Below, in pieces: positions 32,748 to 41,032 of a stretch of 64,000 nt of DNA (within the stretch, counting starts at the first letter, position 1; each line of letters begins with the position of its first letter). This stretch comes from Intestinimonas massiliensis (ex Afouda et al. 2020). GTDB lineage: Bacteria; Bacillota; Clostridia; Oscillospirales; Oscillospiraceae. The notes under the pieces are model-generated. The model was given only the letters and a program-made list of their open reading frames with translations, was not told where the DNA came from and did not search any database. The stretch covers positions 379,454 through 443,453 of the forward strand of contig NZ_LN869529.1 of NCBI RefSeq assembly GCF_001244995.1, in the 5' to 3' direction. A program made the position numbers and the translations under genes.

Positions 32748-35700
32748 ATGGATATGCAGATACTTCAATTAGATGAGTTTTTAAGGTCAATAAAACAAAA
32801 TATAGATACTCCACATTCTTTGCTACTCGGTGCAGGTGCATCTATTGAGTCGGGAATCCCATCGGCAGCAGACTGCATTTGGGATTGGAAACGTGAAATC
32901 TATTTATCGCAAAACCCAGGTGCAATAGGAAACTTTGACAATTCCAAGTCTGAGGGTGTCCGCAGAGTTATTCAGCGGTGGATCGATTCACAAAATATAT
33001 ACCCGGCAGAGAATAGCGCAGAGGAGTACTCGTATTTTGCGGAAAAGGCATACCCAATAGCGGATGACCGCCGGAAATACTTTCAGCACTTGGTGTCAAA
33101 CCATGATCCAAGCTTGGGATATCATCTGATTTCTTTGCTTGCGTTAGAAAATATAATAAAAAGTGTGTGGACAACAAATTTTGATGGTATGACACTGAAG
33201 TGTGCACATCAATACAGCCCGCTCGTCCCCATAGAAATAACCGCAGAAACCTCGGACAGGATATACCGTGGCGATGTCGACAAGGAACTCCTATGCATCG
33301 CTTTACATGGTGACTATAAATATGGGGCGCTAAAAAACACGGAGAAAGAACTTGATTCGCAAGACGGTGAACTGGTAAAGGCATTGCTGCATGAACTGAC
33401 CAACCGAGATTTAATTGTTATGGGATACAGCGGGCGAGACCAGTCACTTATGAATGCTTTGCAGCAAGTTTATTCGACGAAAGGTGCGGGCAAACTTTTT
33501 TGGTGTGGTTACGGAACGAGGGTTTCATCAGAAGTTAAAGCGTTGGTTGAGATGGCCAACAAAAATGGCAGGGCCGCTTTCTATATTCCAACTGAAGGCT
33601 TTGACAGTACAATGTATGCAATCGCCCGCCACTGCATGAGTGAAAATAGAGAGTTTTTGGGGAAAGTGGACGATATCAAAAAGAAGCTGTCTATTACACT
33701 TGAGCCACAGCATAGTGGGTTCCTGCAACCTAATCTAACTATAAACAAAGTGGTAAGCACCAATGCGTTCCCAATCGCATTCCCAAATCAGTGCTACCAG
33801 TTTGAGGTTTTGCTTGCTCCTGGCGAAAAACAGTGGGATTTTTGCAAAATGCTGGGTAGAGATGATGTTATGGCTGTGCCCTATAAGAATCTTGTGTATG
33901 CGTGGGGGGCGAAATCTGTCATCGAGGAAGCGTGCAAAGGCAAGCTAAAAACCAATATTGAGTTATGCCCGTTAAGCAGAGCGACAATCGCTGGAAATGG
34001 TACATTTCGGGAGTTATTGCTCAAAACACTTGTTCACATTCTTGCCGCAAGCCATGGCCTGGGACATTCAAAGGACAAAATCTGGGATACAAAAGAAGTG
34101 TTGAAGTACCGTATTGGAGCCAAAACTGTTACAGCATATTCTGGAGTCCGGCTTGCGTTGTTATTTGATAACAAATACAGTTATCTCACACTTGTTCCGA
34201 GTTTTATGTACGCGGATGACGCAGTACTGAACAGGGAAGAAAAAAAGCAATTTGCGGACTGGTTCAATGCGAAAGTCAATAATGGTCGTCCAAACCAAAA
34301 CGCAAATGAGTACATTAGAAAATGGGTCAGAAAAGTAATCGGCAATAAAAGGTTTTCTGCCAATTATCCTTTAGGGAGTACAACGAACTTTACATTTTCG
34401 GTTGTAAATAGCAGTGCGTTGGTTGGCGTGAACTTCGGAAAACAAGCTTCGATACAATTGCCTGATACCATTTCGCCCAAACGGATTATTTTTTCTGGAA
34501 TAGAATATCGAGATCCAACACTTCGATTCTGCGGCGCATCTATGCGCGATGTGGCTGAAGATTTCCATCCAATGCGCGGGTTGATTCTGAATGCCCCTGT
34601 AGATCATGCCATGAATAACGGCGTATTACATTCTGCAATCTCGGTAGGGGTGGTTTGTCCAGATGAGCATAACCAAAAGTTTGCTCAGTTCATTTCCGGT
34701 TTGAATCGCCAGTCGCAAGCGAAGCACAATACTGATTATCTGATTTCTTTCCCGGGTTTCTATCAGGCCTTCAAGACGGGTCTTGATTTACCAGATCCCA
34801 ACAGCAGCAAGTGGAAGCAAATTACCGCTTCAAGTGAGCGGAATGTCCATAAAGCCGCTGTTGAGTTTGGTGATTCAATAATCAGAAAAATTGACCAGCT
34901 TAGCGCAAACTCTATTGATGTTATACTGATTTACATTCCCAAGGAGTACGAAGTATTCACATCATATACCGATGGAACGGTAAATTATGATTTACATGAT
35001 TACATTAAAGCTTACGCTGCGCAAAAACAGGTAGCAACACAATTTGTTCGAGAAAAAACGATTGAGAGCGATCTGCATTGCCAAATTATGTGGGCTCTTT
35101 CTTTGGCGCTGTATGTAAAGTCCGGGCGGACTCCTTGGGTGGTGAACGGAATACAGCCAGATACGGCTTTTGCTGGAATTGGATACAGTGTTATGAATGG
35201 ACCGTCAGGAAGCAATGTGGTTGTTGGTTGTAGCCATATATACTCTTCTGATGGTCGTGGAATGAAGTACAAGCTTTCCAAAATTCAAGATTATTCGTTC
35301 GACAGAAAGAAAAATCCGTATTTGTCCGAAGAAGAAGCATATAGAATTGGTCTCAATATCAAAGAATTGTTCTACAAATCTTTTTCTGAACTACCGAAGC
35401 GGGTCGTTATTCACAAACGTACCCCTTTCCGAAAAGAGGAAGTCAAAGGATTGGTGGAAAGCCTGTCATCTGCGGGAGTTAAGAATATAGAGCTTCTTGA
35501 GATAACATACGAAGATAACCTGAAGTGCTTTGCGTTAAATGAGCGTTGTACACAGGTGGACGGATATCCTGTGCGTCGAGGGATGTGCTTCCCAATTGAC
35601 AAAAACACCATGTATCTTTTTACCCATGGAATTGCATCATCTGTAATTTCTCCGAACAGGAGATATTTCCAGGGCGGTAAAAGTGTTCCGCTACCACTAA

Positions 35701-35900
35701 AAGTGGTTAAACACTATGGTTCTGGAGATATGGCGCAGATCGCTACGGAAATTCTTGGATTGTCGAAAATGAACTGGAACAGTTTTGGACTGTATTCAAA
35801 ACTGCCCTGCACGATAGAATCTTCGAATGAAATTGCACGAATCGGATGGTTGCTGTCTCAATTTGAGGGAACACTTTACGATTATCGCTACTTTATGTGA
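32748..35900 (+). CDS. SIR2-APAZ-Argonaute fusion (short-pAgo-lineage, SPARSA-like)
   Basis: A 1050-residue single polypeptide. The N-terminal SIR2 NADase has the NAD loop LLLGAGASIESGIPSAADC near residue 25, VWTTNFDGM near 141, and the catalytic histidine in IALHGDYKYG near 185. An APAZ-like middle region (about 320-600) precedes the MID (about 640-790) and PIWI (about 800-1050) domains. The PIWI core reads AFAGIGYSV where slicers have GID, so the first catalytic aspartate is lost and the nuclease is expected to be dead. In known SPARSA systems, guide-bound Argonaute detects invading nucleic acid and SIR2 depletes NAD, aborting infection. Here all domains are fused. ATG 32754 is an alternative start. 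It follows hsdR by 84 nt. Confidence 0.88.
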   Translation: MDMQILQLDEFLRSIKQNIDTPHSLLLGAGASIESGIPSAADCIWDWKREIYLSQNPGAIGNFDNSKSEGVRRVIQRWIDSQNIYPAENSAEEYSYFAEKAYPIADDRRKYFQHLVSNHDPSLGYHLISLLALENIIKSVWTTNFDGMTLKCAHQYSPLVPIEITAETSDRIYRGDVDKELLCIALHGDYKYGALKNTEKELDSQDGELVKALLHELTNRDLIVMGYSGRDQSLMNALQQVYSTKGAGKLFWCGYGTRVSSEVKALVEMANKNGRAAFYIPTEGFDSTMYAIARHCMSENREFLGKVDDIKKKLSITLEPQHSGFLQPNLTINKVVSTNAFPIAFPNQCYQFEVLLAPGEKQWDFCKMLGRDDVMAVPYKNLVYAWGAKSVIEEACKGKLKTNIELCPLSRATIAGNGTFRELLLKTLVHILAASHGLGHSKDKIWDTKEVLKYRIGAKTVTAYSGVRLALLFDNKYSYLTLVPSFMYADDAVLNREEKKQFADWFNAKVNNGRPNQNANEYIRKWVRKVIGNKRFSANYPLGSTTNFTFSVVNSSALVGVNFGKQASIQLPDTISPKRIIFSGIEYRDPTLRFCGASMRDVAEDFHPMRGLILNAPVDHAMNNGVLHSAISVGVVCPDEHNQKFAQFISGLNRQSQAKHNTDYLISFPGFYQAFKTGLDLPDPNSSKWKQITASSERNVHKAAVEFGDSIIRKIDQLSANSIDVILIYIPKEYEVFTSYTDGTVNYDLHDYIKAYAAQKQVATQFVREKTIESDLHCQIMWALSLALYVKSGRTPWVVNGIQPDTAFAGIGYSVMNGPSGSNVVVGCSHIYSSDGRGMKYKLSKIQDYSFDRKKNPYLSEEEAYRIGLNIKELFYKSFSELPKRVVIHKRTPFRKEEVKGLVESLSSAGVKNIELLEITYEDNLKCFALNERCTQVDGYPVRRGMCFPIDKNTMYLFTHGIASSVISPNRRYFQGGKSVPLPLKVVKHYGSGDMAQIATEILGLSKMNWNSFGLYSKLPCTIESSNEIARIGWLLSQFEGTLYDYRYFM

Positions 35901-35991
35901 AATCCGATGTAACCAAAGCGGGCGGCAATAAACAGTGATACTAAAACCACCAGACAAATGACGGCAAAACCAACGATAACACCATACAATC

Positions 35992-36030
35992 AGAAGGAGC
36001 TGAGACCGACAAGTCTCAGCTCCTTCTTTC
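35992..36030 (+). terminator. Intrinsic terminator after the SIR2-Argonaute gene
   Basis: A perfect 15-bp stem (AGAAGGAGCTGAGAC and its complement) with a 6-nt loop is followed by TTTC. It ends the long plus-strand defence unit. The reverse side faces the convergent sigma-like gene and may serve both. Confidence 0.8.
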
Positions 36031-36037
36031 ATAACAA

Positions 36038-36802
36038 CTATTCTTTTCTCTGTGATCCATTCCGGCTGGCCCAGTGGTTGCGCAGTAGGCCTTCGATCTC
36101 TCTGTCCTTGAATCGGAAGAATACCGGGATGGCAACTGCTGCCGCGATTGCATAACCAACGTACTCCAGCCAAGGATACAGCGGCAGGAACTGCTCCACG
36201 ATGATCTCGATTCCAAAATAGAATGCAAACAACGCAAGCAGTACGAAGAACAGAGTAACAGTAGAACCAGAGCCTTCGCGTTTTGTAATCTTACTCTTCA
36301 ACTGACGAAGCGCACGAGCCCGGATATCCCGGATATTTCTGGACGAACACTGTTTGTCCCGTGCGACGGATTCGGTGGACTCGCCGTTGATGACCGTGCG
36401 AAACAAAACCTCTCTCTGCAACTCAGTCAGCTCATGAAGTCCCTCCTCAAGTTCCTTGCTCACATACATGAGCGGGTCTTCGTCAGACCCCTCCGGCAGG
36501 TACTTCGCCCGGTCGAACCAACGCATATCATCGTAGATCGCATTGCGCACTTCCTCCGGCAGGAACGCTTCCGGATTGTAGGAAATGGGTTGTCTCATCT
36601 CTGCCTCTTCCAGTGAGTCCAGAGAAACGCGCTTATGGAAGTTCGCTTCGCTGTAGTAGAGTACACGCTCCAGCTCCTTCCACTCCTCCGGATGTTCCTT
36701 CACCCACTGGTCTGCGGCAGCGGCGGCTTCCGGGTCCATGGAGTGTATCCAACGCCAATCGGCCTGCAGCTCTTTATACGATTGAGATTTTCTGAAGGAC
36801 AT
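36038..36802 (-). CDS. Sigma-70-region-4-like regulator with two C-terminal membrane helices
   Basis: About 254 residues from ATG 36802. The middle LTELQREVLFRTVINGESTE and ARDKQCSSRNIRDIRARALRQ is a sigma region 4 / ECF-type helix-turn-helix. Two hydrophobic segments follow (near 183-204 and 211-230 of this start), then a short cytoplasmic tail. A regulator held at the membrane is unusual. A longer frame from 37000 exists but runs back over the relaxase start. Region 2 is not obvious, so it may be a transcription factor rather than a true sigma factor. Probably a remnant control gene of the conjugative element. Confidence 0.65.
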   Translation of the reverse strand: MSFRKSQSYKELQADWRWIHSMDPEAAAAADQWVKEHPEEWKELERVLYYSEANFHKRVSLDSLEEAEMRQPISYNPEAFLPEEVRNAIYDDMRWFDRAKYLPEGSDEDPLMYVSKELEEGLHELTELQREVLFRTVINGESTESVARDKQCSSRNIRDIRARALRQLKSKITKREGSGSTVTLFFVLLALFAFYFGIEIIVEQFLPLYPWLEYVGYAIAAAVAIPVFFRFKDREIEGLLRNHWASRNGSQRKE

Positions 36803-36993
36803 GAACTCACCACACTTTCCGCGTCCAAAAAATTTTTGAAAAATTTTCGTTTCCGACCTTCCGATTTTACGATTTTTCTCTAAGTAATAGTAGAAGGACA
36901 ATTTCACCCGGATGGAATCCCCTTCGGTTCGGTACGGCACGGTATCCGCGCTGACGAACCAACATGGTTTTCGAATGAGCATCTTACGAGGAA

Positions 36994-37077
36994 ATGGCAA
37001 GACTGATCCTCAAGAGTCCGTATATCAAAAGCACTGGTGGAGCATGTGCTGGGTATCGGTCTGGCCCACGCCTATGA
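36994..37077 (+). pseudogene. Relaxase gene start, truncated after 15-16 codons
   Basis: The frame opens MARLILKSPYIK, the characteristic beginning of MobP-type relaxases in Clostridial conjugative elements. It then runs out of homology and reaches a stop at 37075. GAGG lies just upstream. The remainder of the relaxase is gone. Confidence 0.65.
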
Positions 37078-37195
37078 GGTGGCCCACCGCAGGGATTTCC
37101 CCACCATCACTCTGGGAAGCCGCATCATTGTCCCCCGTGACAAATTCATGGAATGGATCGACGAACAGGCGGCGAAAAAATCTGAAATATTATGA
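37007..37195 (+). pseudogene. C-terminal fragment of an excisionase-type gene
   Basis: In a different frame from the relaxase start, LGIGLAHAYEVAHRRDFPTI and LGSRIIVPRDKFMEWIDEQA read as the second half of a MerR/Xis-like excisionase that normally precedes this type of integrase. The first third, including the start, is missing. An in-frame stop lies at 37004. Together with the relaxase start this marks a deletion junction near 37030-37050. Confidence 0.75.
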
Positions 37196-37243
37196 TAGCT
37201 ATTTCGGAGATTCTGTGGTATTTGTTTGTGTTACCAAGGAGGG
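37183..37243 (+). repeat. Integrase upstream region (copy B)
   Basis: Contains TGATAGCTATTTCG and GTGGTATTTGTTTGTGT followed by AAGGAGG, matching 22244-22304 in order and spacing. It lies between the excisionase end and the integrase ATG and probably includes the integrase ribosome site and promoter-proximal regulatory elements. Confidence 0.6.
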
Positions 37244-37249
37244 ATCAAT

Positions 37250-38479
37250 ATGGCAAAGAAACGAGCCAACGGTGAGGGCAGCATCCGTAAAAAGCCCAGC
37301 GGCCGCTGGGAGGGCAGATATACCCAGGGCATCGACCCGGTCACCGGCCGGGCTATCCAGAAAAGCGTGTCCGCAAAGACTCAGGCGGAGTGCAAGGAGA
37401 AGCTGGCGAAAGCCATTCGGGAAAACCGTGGCATACCGCTCAACCACACCGGTGACTACACCGTAGCGGAGTGGTGCCGCCTGTGGTTTGAGACTTACAG
37501 CAAACCCAACATCCGCTACAACACTGCCAAGGGTTATGAGGGGATCATCGAGCACCACATCATCCCGGCCATCGGCGCCATCAAACTCAAACAGCTCACG
37601 TCCATCCACATCCAGAGAATGTACAACGATGTGAAAGAAAACGGCAGGATGCAGCGAGGGGCGAAGCAGAACGACAAAGCCCTGTCCAACACCTTCGTGC
37701 GGCGTATTCATGCGGTGCTGCAGGCGGCGCTGAAACAGGCGGTAAAGGAACGGCTCATCCCATACAACCCCTGTGAGAACTGCCGCATCCCGCCCAAGGA
37801 CAAGAAAGAGATGACCATCCTGCCGCCGGAGAAAATCGGCAGATATCTTCAGGAAGCGGAGAAGTACGGCGTCCTGCCTATGTTCTATCTGGAACTGCCC
37901 AGCGGCCTGCGTCGGGGCGAACTGCTGGCGCTCCAGTGGACAGACCTGAATGTGAAAGAGCGCATCCTGACGGTAAACAAGCAGGTTACCCGTATGGAGG
38001 GCGAGCTGGATGTGACGGAGCCGAAAACGAAAAACTCGGTCCGCAAGGTGGCGCTGTCCCAACAGGCGGTGGACTTACTGGTGCAGGAGCATGAACAGCA
38101 TCCGGACAACCCCATCCTGTTCCCGTCGCCCCGGACGGGCGGCTACTGGAGTCCGGACGCCGTGTCGAGGATCAACCGGAAGCTGCTGAAAAATGCAGGC
38201 ATCGAGGAACACGTTCGCTTCCACGATTTGAGACACACATTCGCGACCATGGCCATCTCCAGCGGCGTGGATGTAAAAACCCTGTCCAGTATGCTGGGCC
38301 ATTTCAGCGCCGGGTTCACCCTGGACACCTACACGCATATCACCAACGATATGCAGCGGGGTGCGGCGGAGAAGATCGGCGGCTTCATGGAATCGGCAAC
38401 AGCAGCCAACACTCCGGAGCCTCCCGACCCGCCGGAGCAGAACCGGTGCAAGGTGATACCGTTCGAAAAGGTGGGATAA
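37250..38479 (+). CDS. int: Tyrosine integrase, Tn916/ICE type
   Basis: A 409-residue site-specific recombinase. An AP2-like arm-binding domain lies at the N-terminus (NGEGSIRKKPSGRWEGRYTQ) and a SAM-like core-binding domain at about 65-165. The catalytic domain shows the first arginine in LPSGLRRGELLALQW near 218, HDLRHTFAT near 325, and the nucleophile tyrosine in DTYTHITNDMQ near 361. All catalytic residues are present, so it may be active. ATG 37250 follows AAGGAGGG. It ends at a terminator shared with the convergent retron gene, beyond which lies a tRNA-Pro fragment, the likely attachment site. Confidence 0.93.
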   Translation: MAKKRANGEGSIRKKPSGRWEGRYTQGIDPVTGRAIQKSVSAKTQAECKEKLAKAIRENRGIPLNHTGDYTVAEWCRLWFETYSKPNIRYNTAKGYEGIIEHHIIPAIGAIKLKQLTSIHIQRMYNDVKENGRMQRGAKQNDKALSNTFVRRIHAVLQAALKQAVKERLIPYNPCENCRIPPKDKKEMTILPPEKIGRYLQEAEKYGVLPMFYLELPSGLRRGELLALQWTDLNVKERILTVNKQVTRMEGELDVTEPKTKNSVRKVALSQQAVDLLVQEHEQHPDNPILFPSPRTGGYWSPDAVSRINRKLLKNAGIEEHVRFHDLRHTFATMAISSGVDVKTLSSMLGHFSAGFTLDTYTHITNDMQRGAAEKIGGFMESATAANTPEPPDPPEQNRCKVIPFEKVG

Positions 38480-38520
38480 AAATATGCCGGCAGAGCATAA
38501 AACTCTGCCGGCATATTTTA
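38480..38520. terminator. Bidirectional terminator between integrase and retron RT
   Basis: A 16-bp perfect stem (AAATATGCCGGCAGAG and its complement), 7-nt loop, followed by TTTATTTTT on the plus strand and preceded by A-rich sequence that gives a T run on the minus strand. It serves both convergent genes; the RT stop codon lies at its edge. Confidence 0.88.
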
Positions 38521-40221
38521 TTTTTCATGGGATTCAGCTTGTGCAATTATCATATCAATTACATCAAGAAGCGGAATAAACCTTGAGAAGTCAATCGTCT
38601 GGTAGTTCTCATAAACATATTGTGAGAAGATTTCTTTGCCAAAGTATTTGCTGTTGTCGAATTTATCTTTGCGGCAGAAGGTTTTTCCCTCTAAATTGAG
38701 ACTCAGCAGCTCATCGGAAAACAAATCTTCTATTTCACACTCTTCTTTATCTCCCATAAGAGGTGGTGTAACCACAAATAACTTGCTGCCCGTGATTAAA
38801 CGTATATGCAGATTTGCTTTGAGCTCTGCTTTTTGATCTGCGGTGGCATGCACATCCTCACCTAAGAACTTTTTTAATGGTCTCTCGCTTTTGGATTCAT
38901 TGTCATACAGAAGTATGACAGGGTTATGCTGTTCGTGACCACTTAACTTATGAAAGTAAGTGAGATAAGGAGGAATTCGTTTGTTGCTACCAACATGATA
39001 ACGATATAAAATTCTCATAGCATCGGCACCGTCCAAGCTGATTCCGAAGAAATACTTCCACCTTTTTGTTCGTCTGAAGAACGAAAACTTGTAGACGAAT
39101 TTACTTTCAGCATCTTTTTGTATGAGCCGTGGATACTTGGTATAAAGGCTCTTCAGAGCGGCTTTTATATACCGTATATCAGTTTTTCCTTCTGTTACAA
39201 TGACAGGGGTGTCATTGGCGAAAAGGTATTTATAAAAAATAAATGCTTGGTACTGTCTCTCGCGGCCATTTAGATTAAAAGCGTCATGCTTAATTTCCTG
39301 TGGATCAAGAATATTATTGTAGTGATCCAGTTGATCAATAAAAGAAAAGCGCCCTTCGAGTTGCTTGATTGATCCTGGCACGCCATCGATAAGGTACTCA
39401 CCAGTAGAGTAGAGCTGATGGGCCATTGCTCTCGTTTTACGCACATAGGAGTGATTGACATTTAGCTTTTTGTTCACAATTAGCCCCGTGACTTCTTGGC
39501 GTGAATCCCTAAATTGAAGCCGGGTTTTCTTTTCGTTGATAGAGAAGCCAGCCCTTTTTATGGAAGCAGTGGCTTCCGCCAAGAATTTATCCTGATTCTC
39601 CACAAAGTTTCTGTCGTTGGTAGAGAAAGTCAAATCGTCAGCATACCTGGTGTAGTCCAGCTTGTATTTTTTGGCTACTCTCAAAAGGTAGGTATCAAGA
39701 GGTTGGCAGATGAGATTTGTGATGATTGGGGAACTGGGAGCACCCTGTGGTAGCCGACCTTGATAACAGGTCAATTGTGCGAGAATAACAGCAACATCGT
39801 GTGGTAGCTTGAAGTGATTATTTTTTTTAAAATAGCCCTGAACGCGACCAAAGTGGAAACTATCAAAAAAGCTCGCCAAGTCTAAGTTTAGGACATAACG
39901 CTTATTGCGATGAATTCTTGCATTGGTAATAATACTTTTTTCTTTCTCAAACCCATGAGAAATATTAGGTTTGATACCGTTCTCCTCCCAAATGTTTCTT
40001 TGGTAGAGCCACAGAATGTTTGAGAGTTTTTTCTGCAGGACTTTCAAATCACCAGAGGGAGCGCAGATGGCACGAGTGTCACCATTACGTTTCGGAATCT
40101 CAAAGGTGGTGTAATAACTATCCGGCTTTTTAACATAAAGAATGTGTGTTAGCTTACTGCGCGGGATACCCAAATAGTTAGCCAACTCATTTCTTGATTG
40201 AATATCACAGAATTTTTTCAT
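38518..40221 (-). CDS. Retron reverse transcriptase fused to a TOPRIM-like domain (Ec67-like)
   Basis: A 567-residue protein. RT motifs are clear: NLDLASFFDSFHFGRV near 113, LPQGAPSSPIITNL near 158, catalytic RYADDLTFS near 189, and VTGLIVNKKLNVN near 241, the retron-typical VTG motif. From about 337, PVIVTEGKTDIRYI and later ILLYDNES look like the glutamate and acidic motifs of a TOPRIM nuclease domain. This architecture and length recall the E. coli Ec67 retron RT (RT plus TOPRIM, about 586 residues). GGGGAGG precedes the ATG. A perfect 14-bp inverted repeat 19 bp upstream defines the msr-msd RNA. Known retrons of this kind are antiphage systems. Confidence 0.9.
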   Translation of the reverse strand: MKKFCDIQSRNELANYLGIPRSKLTHILYVKKPDSYYTTFEIPKRNGDTRAICAPSGDLKVLQKKLSNILWLYQRNIWEENGIKPNISHGFEKEKSIITNARIHRNKRYVLNLDLASFFDSFHFGRVQGYFKKNNHFKLPHDVAVILAQLTCYQGRLPQGAPSSPIITNLICQPLDTYLLRVAKKYKLDYTRYADDLTFSTNDRNFVENQDKFLAEATASIKRAGFSINEKKTRLQFRDSRQEVTGLIVNKKLNVNHSYVRKTRAMAHQLYSTGEYLIDGVPGSIKQLEGRFSFIDQLDHYNNILDPQEIKHDAFNLNGRERQYQAFIFYKYLFANDTPVIVTEGKTDIRYIKAALKSLYTKYPRLIQKDAESKFVYKFSFFRRTKRWKYFFGISLDGADAMRILYRYHVGSNKRIPPYLTYFHKLSGHEQHNPVILLYDNESKSERPLKKFLGEDVHATADQKAELKANLHIRLITGSKLFVVTPPLMGDKEECEIEDLFSDELLSLNLEGKTFCRKDKFDNSKYFGKEIFSQYVYENYQTIDFSRFIPLLDVIDMIIAQAESHEK

Positions 40222-40239
40222 AGGAACCTCCCCAAAGGG

Positions 40240-40387
40240 AGAGCGTGTGGCAACTCATTGTGCGAAAGGATAAGTCAACATGAGTCAACACAAGTGACAT
40301 CATGGCAGGAAAGGGCTATACGCTAAAGCGCCACCCAGTTTAATCAACACTTGCGAAACACAAGTACAAAATCTTGCCACACGCTCT
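40240..40387 (-). ncRNA. Retron msr-msd non-coding RNA
   Basis: On the minus strand, AGAGCGTGTGGCAA (a1, 40387-40374) is the perfect complement of TTGCCACACGCTCT (a2, 40253-40240). They bracket about 120 nt just upstream of the reverse transcriptase, the defining layout of a retron template. A G directly follows a1 and is a candidate branching guanosine. A small msr-type hairpin with ACTTG/CAAGT stem and 7-nt loop lies at 40349-40365. The msd part contains the direct repeat TGTTGACTCA / TGTTGACTTA. The exact msr/msd boundary and fold were not computed. Confidence 0.82.
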
Positions 40388-40634
40388 TTACAGACATTGA
40401 GCCTGTAGACAAATTATATCTGATTTCGACCTTTTTTTCAATCTGAATATGCGCAAGAGTACCTTCGAGTTCACATTTTAGAATGAATTTAGAATTACTC
40501 GCAGTTAGGGATGGGTTAGGGATTTTGCGGTTTCCGGCGTCCCTCTGCACCAAGGCCGCAGCCGCTATTTTACCTCTCTGACCACAATGAAAATGTGGTC
40601 AAGTACATTCAAAAAACCGAACTTTTAACGCAGA

Positions 40635-40660
40635 AAAACCGCCTAAAAAGGCGGTTTTTC
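40635..40660 (-). terminator. Terminator downstream of the tRNA-Pro fragment
   Basis: AAAAACCGCC pairs perfectly with GGCGGTTTTT across a 6-nt loop and would give a T run in either direction. It follows the tRNA 3' end by about 10 bp on the minus strand, as a tRNA terminator would. The stretch between it and the retron RNA (40388-40634) holds a small GACCACA/TGTGGTC hairpin and no gene. Confidence 0.75.
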
Positions 40661-40670
40661 CAAGAAAGGT

Positions 40671-40715
40671 GGTCCGAGTGACAGGATTCGAACCTGCGGC
40701 ATCCTGCTCCCAAAC
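40671..40715 (-). other. 3' fragment of a tRNA-Pro(TGG) gene: attachment-site core
   Basis: Read on the minus strand, the 45 bp run from the anticodon loop (TTTGGGA) and the 3' half of the anticodon stem (GCAGG) through the variable loop, the T arm with GGTTCGAATCC, and the acceptor 3' strand with ACCA. The 5' half (D arm and acceptor 5' strand) is absent. Such fragments are left where an element integrates into a tRNA 3' end. The intact tRNA copy should lie outside this window. From 40716 to 41032 there is no gene, only a 14-bp inverted repeat. Confidence 0.85.
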
Positions 40716-40847
40716 TTTTGAATAAAAATTTTTCTACTTTTTCCGGTGCTTTATAGCCGTTTTTGCTTTATTGTGGATGCTCTTCGCAACTCTTGACTCC
40801 GCTATTTCCGCACACTCCACGGCTGTCTGTAGTCAAACATGTGGTCA

Positions 40848-40895
40848 AAAACCGCTTTCTGAACACCCTCATGACAGGGCACAGAAAGCGGTTTT
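40848..40895. repeat. Inverted repeat, possible terminator
   Basis: AAAACCGCTTTCTG (40848-40861) and its perfect complement (40882-40895) surround a 20-nt loop. T-rich on the plus side. The upstream ATGTGGTCAA is also found near 40593, next to the other side of the tRNA fragment, suggesting both flanks derive from related element ends. Confidence 0.45.
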
Positions 40896-41032
40896 CACAG
40901 TTTGCCGGAGTGCTGTGGGCAGGTAATCCGGTACCCCAGTTTGCCGCATTGTACCTCTGCTGGAGAGGTTAAGCAAGTCCTTTATGCAAGTATAGGCGGT
41001 GCAGTATTTGCATCGCTATAGACAAAGAAGAA

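Noticed and set aside
36803-37000. 66-codon N-terminal extension of the sigma-like regulator
   Set aside because: It is antisense to the relaxase start and lacks a ribosome site; kept only as an alternative in the entry.
40344-40553. Minus-strand frame of 69 codons upstream of the retron RT
   Set aside because: It overlaps the a1 arm of the retron RNA, has no ribosome site and no recognisable protein pattern.
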